NCBI GenBank assembly: GCA_015063605.1
Contig: SVTV01000005.1
Location: forward strand, 1-64,000
Direction of reading: 5' to 3'
Length of the DNA stretch: 64,000 nt
From: Oscillospiraceae bacterium
Lineage (GTDB): Bacteria > Bacillota > Clostridia > Oscillospirales > SIG627
Under the pieces are notes generated by a model that was given only the letters and a program-made list of their open reading frames with translations, made no database searches and was not told the origin of the DNA. Shown in pieces: positions 52,845-60,630 of this stretch (position 1 is the stretch's first letter; each line of letters begins with the position of its first letter). The position numbers and the translations under genes were made by a program.

Positions 52845-54254
52845 TTACCGGTTCAGTGTCTCCATATATTCCTCGAGGCAGAGATCCGCTTCATACATTT
52901 TTGTTGCGTGATATCTTCCAACGTATCTGAAATGCCACGGCTCATAATGGATTCCCGTAATATCAAATTTCTCTGCTTTATATCTGAGAATAAATCCGAA
53001 TTTATGAGCATTTTCAGCAAGCCATACGGCAACTTTCTCCTTTGCGAAAGCCTGGCTTGCCGCACCCAAGTTATGCATATCGCAGCAAAGACCCGATTGA
53101 TGCTCGCTGGATCCGGGAGGCATGGTTCCGGTTACCTTTTTTATAGCTTCTTCACGAGAACATTTTTTTTCATTCATTGTGTTTGTAATAGCAGTTTCAT
53201 ATAGAGAACTCTGGTAGGAATAGCTTCTGTACGCACTTGTCACAGATACATCAGTGTAACCGTTGGCTCTCATTTCGATAAAGAGCGCTTCAAGAGCCTT
53301 AGCCGCATATTCACGCAGTTTCTGCGTTGCTCTTCCGTCCTTGCGTGTATCCTTTACACCAACAAGATCGGAGGGGACATAATTCTTATCAAGCCTGTTA
53401 TCTTTATTGACAAGGAACAGATATTCGTCCGTTAAAGGATTCATATATTCCTCATATGCACTCAAGTCGGAAATAAACTTGGGAACGGGTATTTCCGCAG
53501 GGTCAAACGCCGTTCCGGGAACCGTTCCCGGAGTCGTGGGCACAACGGGATCAACGGTAATGGGAAGATCCGCAATGTGCTTCTTCAATTCGCCCGTAAG
53601 AGGAATGTTGTCGCTTCCTCCGCCGCCCTTTTGCTTATAGGACACTATATCCGCCGTTTTTCTTATGAAATACGCATCCTTATTATCATCGTAGGATACC
53701 AATACTCCCACAAGCTCATTTTCAATAAAGCTAAGCGGAACATAGACCTCGCCGTCCTCTACCTTTGCGGGAGCATCCATATTAACATTTGCGCCGTTTA
53801 CTATAACGAGATTGTTACCGTCGGTAAACGTTGCATATTCCTCAGCCTCGGTAAAGATATAGCAATGCTTTGTGGCAGAGCCCGTTACCGTAAACTTAGC
53901 AAAGGGAGATATCGCCGAATACTTGATATAGATTATCGGCTCATTATCGGTAGTATTTATCTGAGTGATGGTGTAATTGTTGTACTTTCCGTTCCTGTAC
54001 CCTTCCGTTCCCGGTGCGTGGACCTCCACCTTAACGGTGACGTTTTCCTCCTTTTCGCTCGGCGGAAAGGGATTTATTCCCGAGATGAAGAGATATATTC
54101 CGGCCACAAGAGCATAAAAGAGCACAAATGCAACTGCATATATTATTATCTTCAGTCTGAAAAGCCTTCTTTTCTCAGCCTTTTGCTCCGGTGTGAGCAC
54201 TCTTTTCCTTTTCACTGTCTTCTTTTTTACATGAGTTTCGGTATTGTTTCCCAT
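52845..54254 (-). CDS. VanY-type D-alanyl-D-alanine carboxypeptidase
   Basis: A 469-residue membrane-anchored protein. An N-terminal Lys-rich segment and one membrane helix (about 33-56) precede an extracellular region with a copper-amine-oxidase-N-like fold (YVPLSFIENEL) and a proline-rich linker with VPTTPGTVPGT. The C-terminal domain (about 290-469) is a VanY/LAS zinc peptidase with SEHQSGLCCDM and YEPWHFRYVG holding the zinc ligands. Such enzymes trim the terminal D-Ala of peptidoglycan stem peptides. It is followed by the MFS gene and may be transcribed with the 54286 gene and rnfB. Confidence 0.88.
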   Translation of the reverse strand: MGNNTETHVKKKTVKRKRVLTPEQKAEKRRLFRLKIIIYAVAFVLFYALVAGIYLFISGINPFPPSEKEENVTVKVEVHAPGTEGYRNGKYNNYTITQINTTDNEPIIYIKYSAISPFAKFTVTGSATKHCYIFTEAEEYATFTDGNNLVIVNGANVNMDAPAKVEDGEVYVPLSFIENELVGVLVSYDDNKDAYFIRKTADIVSYKQKGGGGSDNIPLTGELKKHIADLPITVDPVVPTTPGTVPGTAFDPAEIPVPKFISDLSAYEEYMNPLTDEYLFLVNKDNRLDKNYVPSDLVGVKDTRKDGRATQKLREYAAKALEALFIEMRANGYTDVSVTSAYRSYSYQSSLYETAITNTMNEKKCSREEAIKKVTGTMPPGSSEHQSGLCCDMHNLGAASQAFAKEKVAVWLAENAHKFGFILRYKAEKFDITGIHYEPWHFRYVGRYHATKMYEADLCLEEYMETLNR

Positions 54255-54285
54255 ATCCTATGGTAATTCCTTTCTGTCTCACATT

Positions 54286-55023
54286 TTACATCGAAGGGCT
54301 GTTTCCCGCAGCCGCAAAGCCGTCGGCGATCTCCTTCATAAGAGCCTCGGGATCGTCAAACAAGCCTCCGTACACTACGTGTGCAAGCTCGTCAAAATAT
54401 TTTATCTTCATTCCCTCGTCTGCCTTAGTAAAGTCAACTCTTACATCCTTTGTCACAAATTCAAAGTGATATCCGTCGTTTATCATCTTAACGATGATAC
54501 CGTCTATGACCTGATCTCTCGGCAGAAGCTCAGTTCCTTCAAGAGATGAGGTAAGAATGTACGCTTGATACACCGTATAAACGGACGACACAAATTTACT
54601 CAGATCGAGATATCTGAATCTTACGTCAGCATGGGAATCTCCGTGCTTGACTATTTCGTGAGTTACGTACGATGCGGCGTACCTTAAAAACATACTTGTT
54701 CCCGGAAGCTCCTCCGTTATGTAAGTATACGCCTCAAAAGCCGTATCGTCAAGTCCCCAATAGAAAACTTCATCTGTTTTTATTGAGGAAAGGTCGAGAA
54801 TTTCCTCTATTCTATCGGAATCAAGCTCATTTATTGCTTTCACAAGCTCCGAAACCGCTCTTTTTTCATTTGGCTGTGTACCGAATATATTGTAAATAAC
54901 TACCCCCGTTACGACAAGAAGCGCCGCACATAAAAATGCGGCTCCTCTTATTAAATATGTCCTATTTACAGCGTGCTTTTTCGAAGGGGCATCCGCAGCA
55001 CGCTTATTCTTTTTATTTTTCAT
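54286..55023 (-). CDS. Hypothetical membrane-anchored protein
   Basis: The 245-residue product has a Lys-rich N-terminus, one membrane helix (about 26-47) and an extracellular domain that I do not recognise, mostly alpha/beta with a conserved-looking PNEKRAVSELVKAINELDSDRI start. Its start overlaps the rnfB stop by 11 bases, so it may be translated with the Rnf operon, and VanY follows after 31 bases. An envelope role is possible but unproven. Confidence 0.65.
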   Translation of the reverse strand: MKNKKNKRAADAPSKKHAVNRTYLIRGAAFLCAALLVVTGVVIYNIFGTQPNEKRAVSELVKAINELDSDRIEEILDLSSIKTDEVFYWGLDDTAFEAYTYITEELPGTSMFLRYAASYVTHEIVKHGDSHADVRFRYLDLSKFVSSVYTVYQAYILTSSLEGTELLPRDQVIDGIIVKMINDGYHFEFVTKDVRVDFTKADEGMKIKYFDELAHVVYGGLFDDPEALMKEIADGFAAAGNSPSM

Positions 55024-55939
55024 TTTTATCCTTATTCTGATGATTTTCGTCCTGATTCATTATGGAAGAAACGCCTCTGTCGGGATGGAGATCGGACATC
55101 TCACGAACGATTCCGTCGCTCTTCTGGGATACGTTTGACCAGATGATCTTTCTCGGGCAAGCACTCTCGCATTTGCCGCATCCTATACAGAGAGAATAGT
55201 CGATATTCGCATTGTTGTTATCAACGGTTATGGCACCTGTGGGACAAGCCTTCTGACAGAGCTTACATCCGATACAGCCTACCTCACAGTAGCTCTTTGT
55301 TGCCGCACCCTTATCAACTGAGGCACATCCTATCCAATACTTTGCATCGTAAGGTATAAGCTTGATTATCTGTTTTGGACAAGCCTTAACACACATGCCG
55401 CAGGCGTGGCATTTTGCATAATCCACCGCCGCAACGCCGTTTATAATGTGGATCGCATCGAATTTGCAAGCCTCTACACAGCTTCCGAGACCGACACATC
55501 CGTAAGGACACATCTTATGACCGCCCGCCAGACGCACGGCGGCATTGCAGTCCTGCAATCCTTCATATATGTATTTTACCTTTGCAAGCTCGTTTGTACC
55601 GCTGCACATTACCTGCGCTCTGTACCGCACGGGTCTCTCGGGATCACCTTCATGATCCTCGCTGATGCTTCCCGTGATGATACCTATTTCCTTTATAATA
55701 TCAGCAGAAGCAACGGGACAGCTGTCGTACTTCGCACTTCCCTTCGCAATGGCATCCGCAAGAGCTCCGCATCCGCTGAAGCCGCATCCGCCGCAATTGG
55801 CACCGGGGAGTATTTCCTTTATCTGCTCCGCCATAGGGTCGGATTTAACCTCGAAAAGCTTACCGCAAACGGAGAGGATAAGTCCCAAAGCACCGCCCAA
55901 TACAACGAACCACAGAAGTGCCCATAAAATCGTTTCCAT
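55013..55939 (-). CDS. rnfB: Electron transport complex subunit RnfB
   Basis: RnfB is the ferredoxin-facing iron-sulfur subunit of the Rnf complex. It has an N-terminal membrane helix, the CGGCGFSGC motif of the four-cysteine Fe-S domain, then CPYGCVGLGSCVEAC and four ferredoxin-like cluster motifs (CHACGMCVKACP, CIGCKLCQKACP, CIGCGKCESACP and others). Length is 308 residues with a short polar tail. It is the last Rnf gene in the order C-D-G-E-A-B. Confidence 0.96.
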   Translation of the reverse strand: METILWALLWFVVLGGALGLILSVCGKLFEVKSDPMAEQIKEILPGANCGGCGFSGCGALADAIAKGSAKYDSCPVASADIIKEIGIITGSISEDHEGDPERPVRYRAQVMCSGTNELAKVKYIYEGLQDCNAAVRLAGGHKMCPYGCVGLGSCVEACKFDAIHIINGVAAVDYAKCHACGMCVKACPKQIIKLIPYDAKYWIGCASVDKGAATKSYCEVGCIGCKLCQKACPTGAITVDNNNANIDYSLCIGCGKCESACPRKIIWSNVSQKSDGIVREMSDLHPDRGVSSIMNQDENHQNKDKNEK

Positions 55940-55957
55940 ATATCGTATCCTTTCTCC

Positions 55958-56545
55958 TTACGCCAATGATATTCCCGAAAATCCCATAAAAGCAAGAACT
56001 ATAAGTCCTGCGCTTATAAGCGCGATCGGAAGACCTCGGAAGGGTGCGGGAGGTGTGGTGAATTTCAATCTTTCTCTGACACCCGCAAATATAAGTATCG
56101 CCATCATGAAGCCGACAGCCGAGGAAAACCCGTAAACCACGGATTTAATAAAGGAGTAATCGTTCTGTATATTGAGAAGAGCTACTCCGAGAACGGCGCA
56201 GTTTGTGGTGATGAGGGGAAGATATATTCCCAATGACTGATAAAGAGCCGGAATGAATCTTTTCAGAAACATTTCAATGATCTGGACCAAGGCGGCTATT
56301 ATCAAAATGAAAGCAACCGTTTTCAAAAATTCAAGTCCTGCGGGAACAAGTATTCCATGATACACCAGCCATGTAGCGGCAGAGGAAAGCGTTATTACAA
56401 AGGTAACGGATAATCCCATGCCGAGAGCCGTTACGGGCTTTTCGCTTACACCGAGAAAAGGACATGTTCCCAGAAACTGTGAGAACACTATATTCTCGAT
56501 GAATATTGCAGAAAACATCAGCAAAAGCAGTTCTTTTATATCCAT
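55958..56545 (-). CDS. rnfA: Electron transport complex subunit RnfA
   Basis: RnfA is a six-helix membrane subunit of the complex. The 195-residue product has the conserved NIVFSQFLGTCPFLGVSE segment and the LITTNCAVLGVALLN segment, which corresponds to the cysteine that binds the intramembrane Fe-S cluster shared with RnfE. RBS and hairpin upstream (see 56558-56592). Length is normal. Confidence 0.96.
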   Translation of the reverse strand: MDIKELLLLMFSAIFIENIVFSQFLGTCPFLGVSEKPVTALGMGLSVTFVITLSSAATWLVYHGILVPAGLEFLKTVAFILIIAALVQIIEMFLKRFIPALYQSLGIYLPLITTNCAVLGVALLNIQNDYSFIKSVVYGFSSAVGFMMAILIFAGVRERLKFTTPPAPFRGLPIALISAGLIVLAFMGFSGISLA

Positions 56546-56557
56546 ATGTATGTCACA

Positions 56558-56592
56558 GCCTTCAAGCCGATGAAGGCTTCCTTTCTTTCGGA
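56558..56592 (-). promoter_or_regulatory. RBS-like block and hairpin before rnfA
   Basis: On the minus strand TCCGAAAGAAAGGAAG is followed by the hairpin GCCTTC/GAAGGC (56577-56558) and then the rnfA start. The same block, with a different hairpin, precedes rnfD. Confidence 0.55.
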
Positions 56593-56634
56593 GTCTGGAC
56601 CGTGCCGATCAGGGCAGATATGCTCACTTTTCGG

Positions 56635-57405
56635 TCATTTCTCTTTGTTTTTGTTGAATACCGAGCAGACTGCGATAATCAATCCGAGAGTCATAAACGC
56701 TCCCGCGGGAGTTATAAAGAGAAGTGTGGGAACGTATCCCGAGGGCATTATATGAAGACCCAAGAGAGTACCGTTTCCGAGTATCTCTCTGACACCGCCC
56801 ATAAGAGCGAGAGCGAGAGTAAATCCCAATCCCATAAAAAGACCGTCAGCCGCAGAGGGGAGAACGGAATTTCTCGATGCGAATGATTCCGCACGTGCCA
56901 ATATAACACAGTTAACAACTATAAGCGGAATAAAAATGCCGAGAGATTTGTTGAGCTCATGAAAATAAGCCTTCATTATAAACTCAACTACAGTTACAAA
57001 GGACGATATTATAACTATATATGAAGCTATTCTTATCTGACGGGGTATCACCCTTCTGACAAGAGAGATGAAGATGTTCGAAAAAATGAGAACCACGGTC
57101 GTACAAAGACCGAGCGCAATACCATTAAGAAGAGATGTGGTGACCGCCAGAGTAGAACACATACCGAGAAGCTGAACGAGAGTGGGATTCTTTTTCCAGA
57201 GACCGTCTTTCATGATCTCAAGATAATCGACCTTCTCCTTTTCACGCTTTTTCTTTTCGGAAAGGCTTTCTTTGTTATTGTCCGATCCATTGTCCGCTTC
57301 GTTCACGGGTACACTTTCGGGCTCACGCTCCGAAATTTCGGGGGGAACGGACTCTGCCGCCGATACCTCTTCCGCAGCAACTTTATTTTCAAGTTCCTGA
57401 GCCAT
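56635..57405 (-). CDS. rnfE: Electron transport complex subunit RnfE
   Basis: RnfE pairs with RnfA in the membrane and shares the intramembrane cluster. The conserved part begins KDGLWKKNPTLVQLLGMCS and includes IPLIVVNCVILARAESFAS. Ahead of it is an extension of about 65 residues, strongly acidic (PPEISEREPESVPVNEADNG) and then basic, which most RnfE lack. This part would lie in the cytoplasm. The start at 57405 is supported by AGGAGG. RnfG ends three bases upstream. Confidence 0.94.
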   Translation of the reverse strand: MAQELENKVAAEEVSAAESVPPEISEREPESVPVNEADNGSDNNKESLSEKKKREKEKVDYLEIMKDGLWKKNPTLVQLLGMCSTLAVTTSLLNGIALGLCTTVVLIFSNIFISLVRRVIPRQIRIASYIVIISSFVTVVEFIMKAYFHELNKSLGIFIPLIVVNCVILARAESFASRNSVLPSAADGLFMGLGFTLALALMGGVREILGNGTLLGLHIMPSGYVPTLLFITPAGAFMTLGLIIAVCSVFNKNKEK

Positions 57406-57407
57406 TA

Positions 57408-57989
57408 TCAGTTTCCTCCTTTCGGTTCACCGTTACCGTACAATACCCCGCAAGCCTCGACGGCGCTTTTAACGCCGGACAGGAAAGCCTTGGAGCTTTT
57501 TGTCGCACCGGAAATAGCCTCAACGCCGTTTCCGAATGCAATATCGGTACTCATACCGATATAAGTATCGAGGTATGAAGGATTATTCACCTTCGTACCG
57601 ATGCCTGCGGTTTCCGACATGGAGGTTATGACCGTCTTTATGACCTTGAGATCGACAGAAACTCCTACAACCGTATTTATTTCCGCCTTGAAGCCCATGG
57701 GAGCAACGGTCGCCGCATAACCGAGAAGGTTATTCTCTGAATCATATACTCTTGCTACCGTAAGGCAATCCTTATGGAGCATCTTTACGGTTTCGTGAGA
57801 AGCATATTCGGGGAATATATCCATTATCGCACGGCTTTCCTCCGCAAGTGCATTCTCGCTTATCTTTTCTTTCGTTATAACGTATACAGCCGCAAGAAGA
57901 GAGGCACATATACCGCATATTATGAGAAGTATCACTGCCGGCTTGAGAAGCTCCCACGGCGATATCTTTTCTGTTTTAGTATTATTCAA
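57408..57989 (-). CDS. rnfG: Electron transport complex subunit RnfG
   Basis: RnfG is the extracytoplasmic flavoprotein subunit. One N-terminal membrane helix (about 17-40) precedes the FMN-binding domain; the flavinylation motif EAISGATKSSKA holds the Thr that ApbE links to FMN. The most likely start is a TTG at 57989 with AGGAGG eight bases ahead; a GTG at 57998 is too close to that site. The ribosome site is within the palindrome AGGTGCACCT. The product is about 193 residues. Confidence 0.94.
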   Translation of the reverse strand: MNNTKTEKISPWELLKPAVILLIICGICASLLAAVYVITKEKISENALAEESRAIMDIFPEYASHETVKMLHKDCLTVARVYDSENNLLGYAATVAPMGFKAEINTVVGVSVDLKVIKTVITSMSETAGIGTKVNNPSYLDTYIGMSTDIAFGNGVEAISGATKSSKAFLSGVKSAVEACGVLYGNGEPKGGN

Positions 57990-58001
57990 TAGGTGCACCT
58001 C

Positions 58002-58988
58002 CTATTTCTTTTTAGGCTCGCCGCCAAAACGTACGGGCTTTGTATATCTGTCAAGATACCATACAAGAAGATTCATCGTAAGAATCGCAAAGGATACTCC
58101 CTCGGGATATCCGCCGAAATAACGAATGAATACCGTAAGAAGACCGCATCCCGCACCGTATATCAATCTTCCGTTGGGAGTTGCGGGAGAGGTGACGTAA
58201 TCCGTTGCCATAAAGAACGCTCCGAGAGCGAGACAGCCCGATGCAAGCTCCGCAAGCATAAAATCTATAGGCTGGGAGGAGCCGGGGAAAAAGTATGTGA
58301 CAGCCGCAACGGTAAGTATGTACGCCGCAGGTATCTGCCAAGATATGACCCGTCTGACAAGAAGGTATATACCGCCCACCAAAAGGAGAAGCGCAGATAT
58401 CTCGCCTATGCATCCCGCTTTATTTCCCACGAAAAGCTCCCATACGGGTTCGTCGGGAATAATACCGTTCTTGAGCTGGGACAAGGGAGTTGCGGATGCA
58501 ACCGCTTCTATTTCCGAGCCGTCAACAACTATGCTGAGGGGAGAAACATATGAAAAGGGTGCCGTGAAGGCTGACATTTCGGAAGGGTACGATACGAAAA
58601 GGAATATACGCGCACTTATTGCGGGATTTACTATATTCTTTCCGATACCTCCGAACAGCTGTTTTACTACTATTATTGCAAAAAAGTCGCCTATAAGAAC
58701 CATCCATAGCGGTATAGTTACGGGAAGACAAAATGCAAGAAGAACACCCGTTACCGCCGCAGAAAGATCGAGGACGGTCACAGGCTTTTTCATCAGATAC
58801 TGGAAGCCCGCCTCCAAAAAAACACACGCCGCCATGGAAACGACGGTCACTGTCAGCGCTCTGAAGCCGAACACATATATACTCCAGACGAGAGCAGGCA
58901 CCAATGCAATGAGAACATCCGCCATAATTACTCTGGTGGAATCCTCATGCTTTATATGGGGAGAAGGTGAAACACGTAGAAGTGCCAT
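58002..58988 (-). CDS. rnfD: Electron transport complex subunit RnfD
   Basis: RnfD is a polytopic membrane flavoprotein with about nine helices. The covalent FMN site is in VASATPLSQLKNG, and LVWYLDRYTKPVRFGG is the typical end. The ATG at 58988 gives MALLRVSPSPHIKHEDSTR, the usual family start; an upstream in-frame start at 59066 would code a Lys/Arg/Cys-rich piece that also forms hairpins at the RNA level, so it is less likely. Length from 58988 is 328 residues. Confidence 0.94.
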   Translation of the reverse strand: MALLRVSPSPHIKHEDSTRVIMADVLIALVPALVWSIYVFGFRALTVTVVSMAACVFLEAGFQYLMKKPVTVLDLSAAVTGVLLAFCLPVTIPLWMVLIGDFFAIIVVKQLFGGIGKNIVNPAISARIFLFVSYPSEMSAFTAPFSYVSPLSIVVDGSEIEAVASATPLSQLKNGIIPDEPVWELFVGNKAGCIGEISALLLLVGGIYLLVRRVISWQIPAAYILTVAAVTYFFPGSSQPIDFMLAELASGCLALGAFFMATDYVTSPATPNGRLIYGAGCGLLTVFIRYFGGYPEGVSFAILTMNLLVWYLDRYTKPVRFGGEPKKK

Positions 58989-58999
58989 ATATGATCTTT

Positions 59000-59116
59000 G
59001 CTTTCGCTTTGCGAAAGCTTCCTTTCTTTCGGAATTGCGGCAGGTTTTGCAAAGCAGGATCGACACCTGTCAGGTGACGAAAGCCGCAAAACGCATTTGA
59101 AAGATCTATCTTTCAA
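59000..59116 (-). promoter_or_regulatory. Hairpin-dense rnfC-rnfD spacer
   Basis: Within the 145-base gap are a 20-base perfect palindrome (59097-59116), an outer stem TTGCGGC/GCCGCAA (59035-59041 with 59083-59089) enclosing CACCTG/CAGGTG (59064-59076), and GCTTTCGC/GCGAAAGC (59000-59018). The block TCCGAAAGAAAGGAAG (59035-59020 on the minus strand) is shared with the rnfA leader. Confidence 0.65.
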
Positions 59117-59133
59117 CCACAATTCGTTATAAC

Positions 59134-60438
59134 TTATTTTTTCTGCTGAAGATTGCCTTTAGCAATTCTGATATGCTGTATTATGGGTACATTTCCAAGG
59201 CACACAAAGGTACAGCTTCCGCATTCGACACAGCTTCTTATACCGAAGGTGTCACAGCTTTCGTAATCGCCTATCTTGGAATAAGCTGCAAAATAGCAGG
59301 GCATCAGATGCATGGGACATGCGGCAACGCATTTTCCGCAATGGATGCAGTTTGGTATCTCACGGTGTATTGTATCCCTGGAAAGAGCAAGAACGCCTGC
59401 AGTTCCCTTTATAACGGGAGCATATTCATCCCACTGTGCGGCACCCATCATGGGACCTCCGCTTATAAGTCTGTCGGGAGTTCTGGAATACCCTCCGCAG
59501 TAATTTATCAGATCCATGAAGGGAGTACCGATGGGAACGAGAAGATTTCCGGGATTCTCAACGCAATCTCCGTCCACCGTAACGACTCTGTCTGTAACGG
59601 GAGTCCCGTAAGAAAGAGCATGGTATACGGCGGAGCAGGTCTCGGCATTGAACACAACATATCCGAGATCGGCAGGAAGCTTGCCTGCGGGAAGCTCTCT
59701 TTTTTCAAGAGCGTATATAAGCTGTCTTTCATCACCCTGAGGATATTTGGTCTTCAGGACCTTGAGGGAAAGAAGATTATCGTCCTTAAGCTCCTTTTTC
59801 AAAAGCTCTATCGCATTGGGCTTATTGTCCTCTATGGCGATAAACCCCTTCTTTATGCCGATAGCCTTCATGAGTATCTTAGCGCCGAAAATAACTTCCT
59901 TGGAATGCTCTATGAGAAGTCTGTAATTGGCGGTAAGATAAGGCTCGCACTCGGCACAGTTTACTATAAGCTTGTCAGCCTTTCCCATTGCGGATCTTAT
60001 CTTGGCATGGGTGGGGAATGTTGCGCCTCCCATTCCGACGATACCCGCACGGTATACGGCGTCGATTATCTCATCTGTGCTTATTTCCGATATTCTTTCA
60101 GCCTTCATGCCTTCGGTCTCAAAAACGGTGTGGTTGAAATCGTTTTCAATAACAACGTATTCGTCACGTCTTCCGTTGGCGTTTACAGCCGATTCTATCT
60201 TCGTCACCTTTCCCGATATGCTCGCATGAACGGGAGCGGAAAGTCCGTTTTTATTCTCTCCGATAAGCTCCCCCTTGGCAACCGTCTGTCCTATCTTCAC
60301 GGTGGGGATGCAAGGCAAGCCGATGTGCTGTGACATGGGTATCCTTACGTATATAGGATCCGTTGGAACGGTTATCGGGCAATTTTCGGTATTTTTATTT
60401 TCCGGAGGATGTATTCCTCCTTTGAAAGTCAATGCCAT
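59134..60438 (-). CDS. rnfC: Electron transport complex subunit RnfC
   Basis: RnfC is the NADH-oxidising or NAD+-reducing subunit, at the cytoplasmic face. The 434-residue product starts TFKGGIHPPENKN, carries the N-terminal sandwich domain, the NADH/FMN-binding GIVGMGGATFPTHAK and NCAECEPYLTANYRLL motifs, and two C-terminal 4Fe-4S motifs (CIHCGKCVAACPMHLMPC, CVECGSCTFVC). It is the first gene of the rnfCDGEAB operon and follows a clear promoter. Confidence 0.96.
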   Translation of the reverse strand: MALTFKGGIHPPENKNTENCPITVPTDPIYVRIPMSQHIGLPCIPTVKIGQTVAKGELIGENKNGLSAPVHASISGKVTKIESAVNANGRRDEYVVIENDFNHTVFETEGMKAERISEISTDEIIDAVYRAGIVGMGGATFPTHAKIRSAMGKADKLIVNCAECEPYLTANYRLLIEHSKEVIFGAKILMKAIGIKKGFIAIEDNKPNAIELLKKELKDDNLLSLKVLKTKYPQGDERQLIYALEKRELPAGKLPADLGYVVFNAETCSAVYHALSYGTPVTDRVVTVDGDCVENPGNLLVPIGTPFMDLINYCGGYSRTPDRLISGGPMMGAAQWDEYAPVIKGTAGVLALSRDTIHREIPNCIHCGKCVAACPMHLMPCYFAAYSKIGDYESCDTFGIRSCVECGSCTFVCLGNVPIIQHIRIAKGNLQQKK

Positions 60439-60500
60439 TTATCGTAACCTTTCGAGAAATTGTTTCATTAGGTATGAAGGGATGATCCTTCACGATGTTT

Positions 60501-60529
60501 ATTATACAACTTTTTAACGTTTTTTTCAA
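60501..60529 (-). promoter_or_regulatory. SigA promoter for the rnf operon
   Basis: On the minus strand TTGAAA (60529-60524), a 17-bp spacer and TATAAT (60506-60501) lie 63 bases before rnfC. Confidence 0.85.
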
Positions 60530-60597
60530 TAGAATTATATCACTTTTTTCGCAAAAACACAGAAAAATTCATCGTTTTTAATGTGAAAAAATTCACA

Positions 60598-60627
60598 AGC
60601 TCCGCCGTATATACCACAGCGGAGCTT
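60598..60627 (-). terminator. Terminator of the ABC exporter operon
   Basis: AGCTCCGC pairs with GCGGAGCT (60598-60626); on the minus strand it is followed by TGTGAATTTTTTC, itself part of a GTGAAAA/TTTTCAC-like palindrome (60583-60596). Confidence 0.75.
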
Positions 60628-60630
60628 AAT

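Noticed and set aside
58989-59066. Upstream in-frame start for rnfD giving 26 extra residues
   Set aside because: The extra residues fall in the hairpin-forming spacer and do not look like RnfD; the family start is at 58988.
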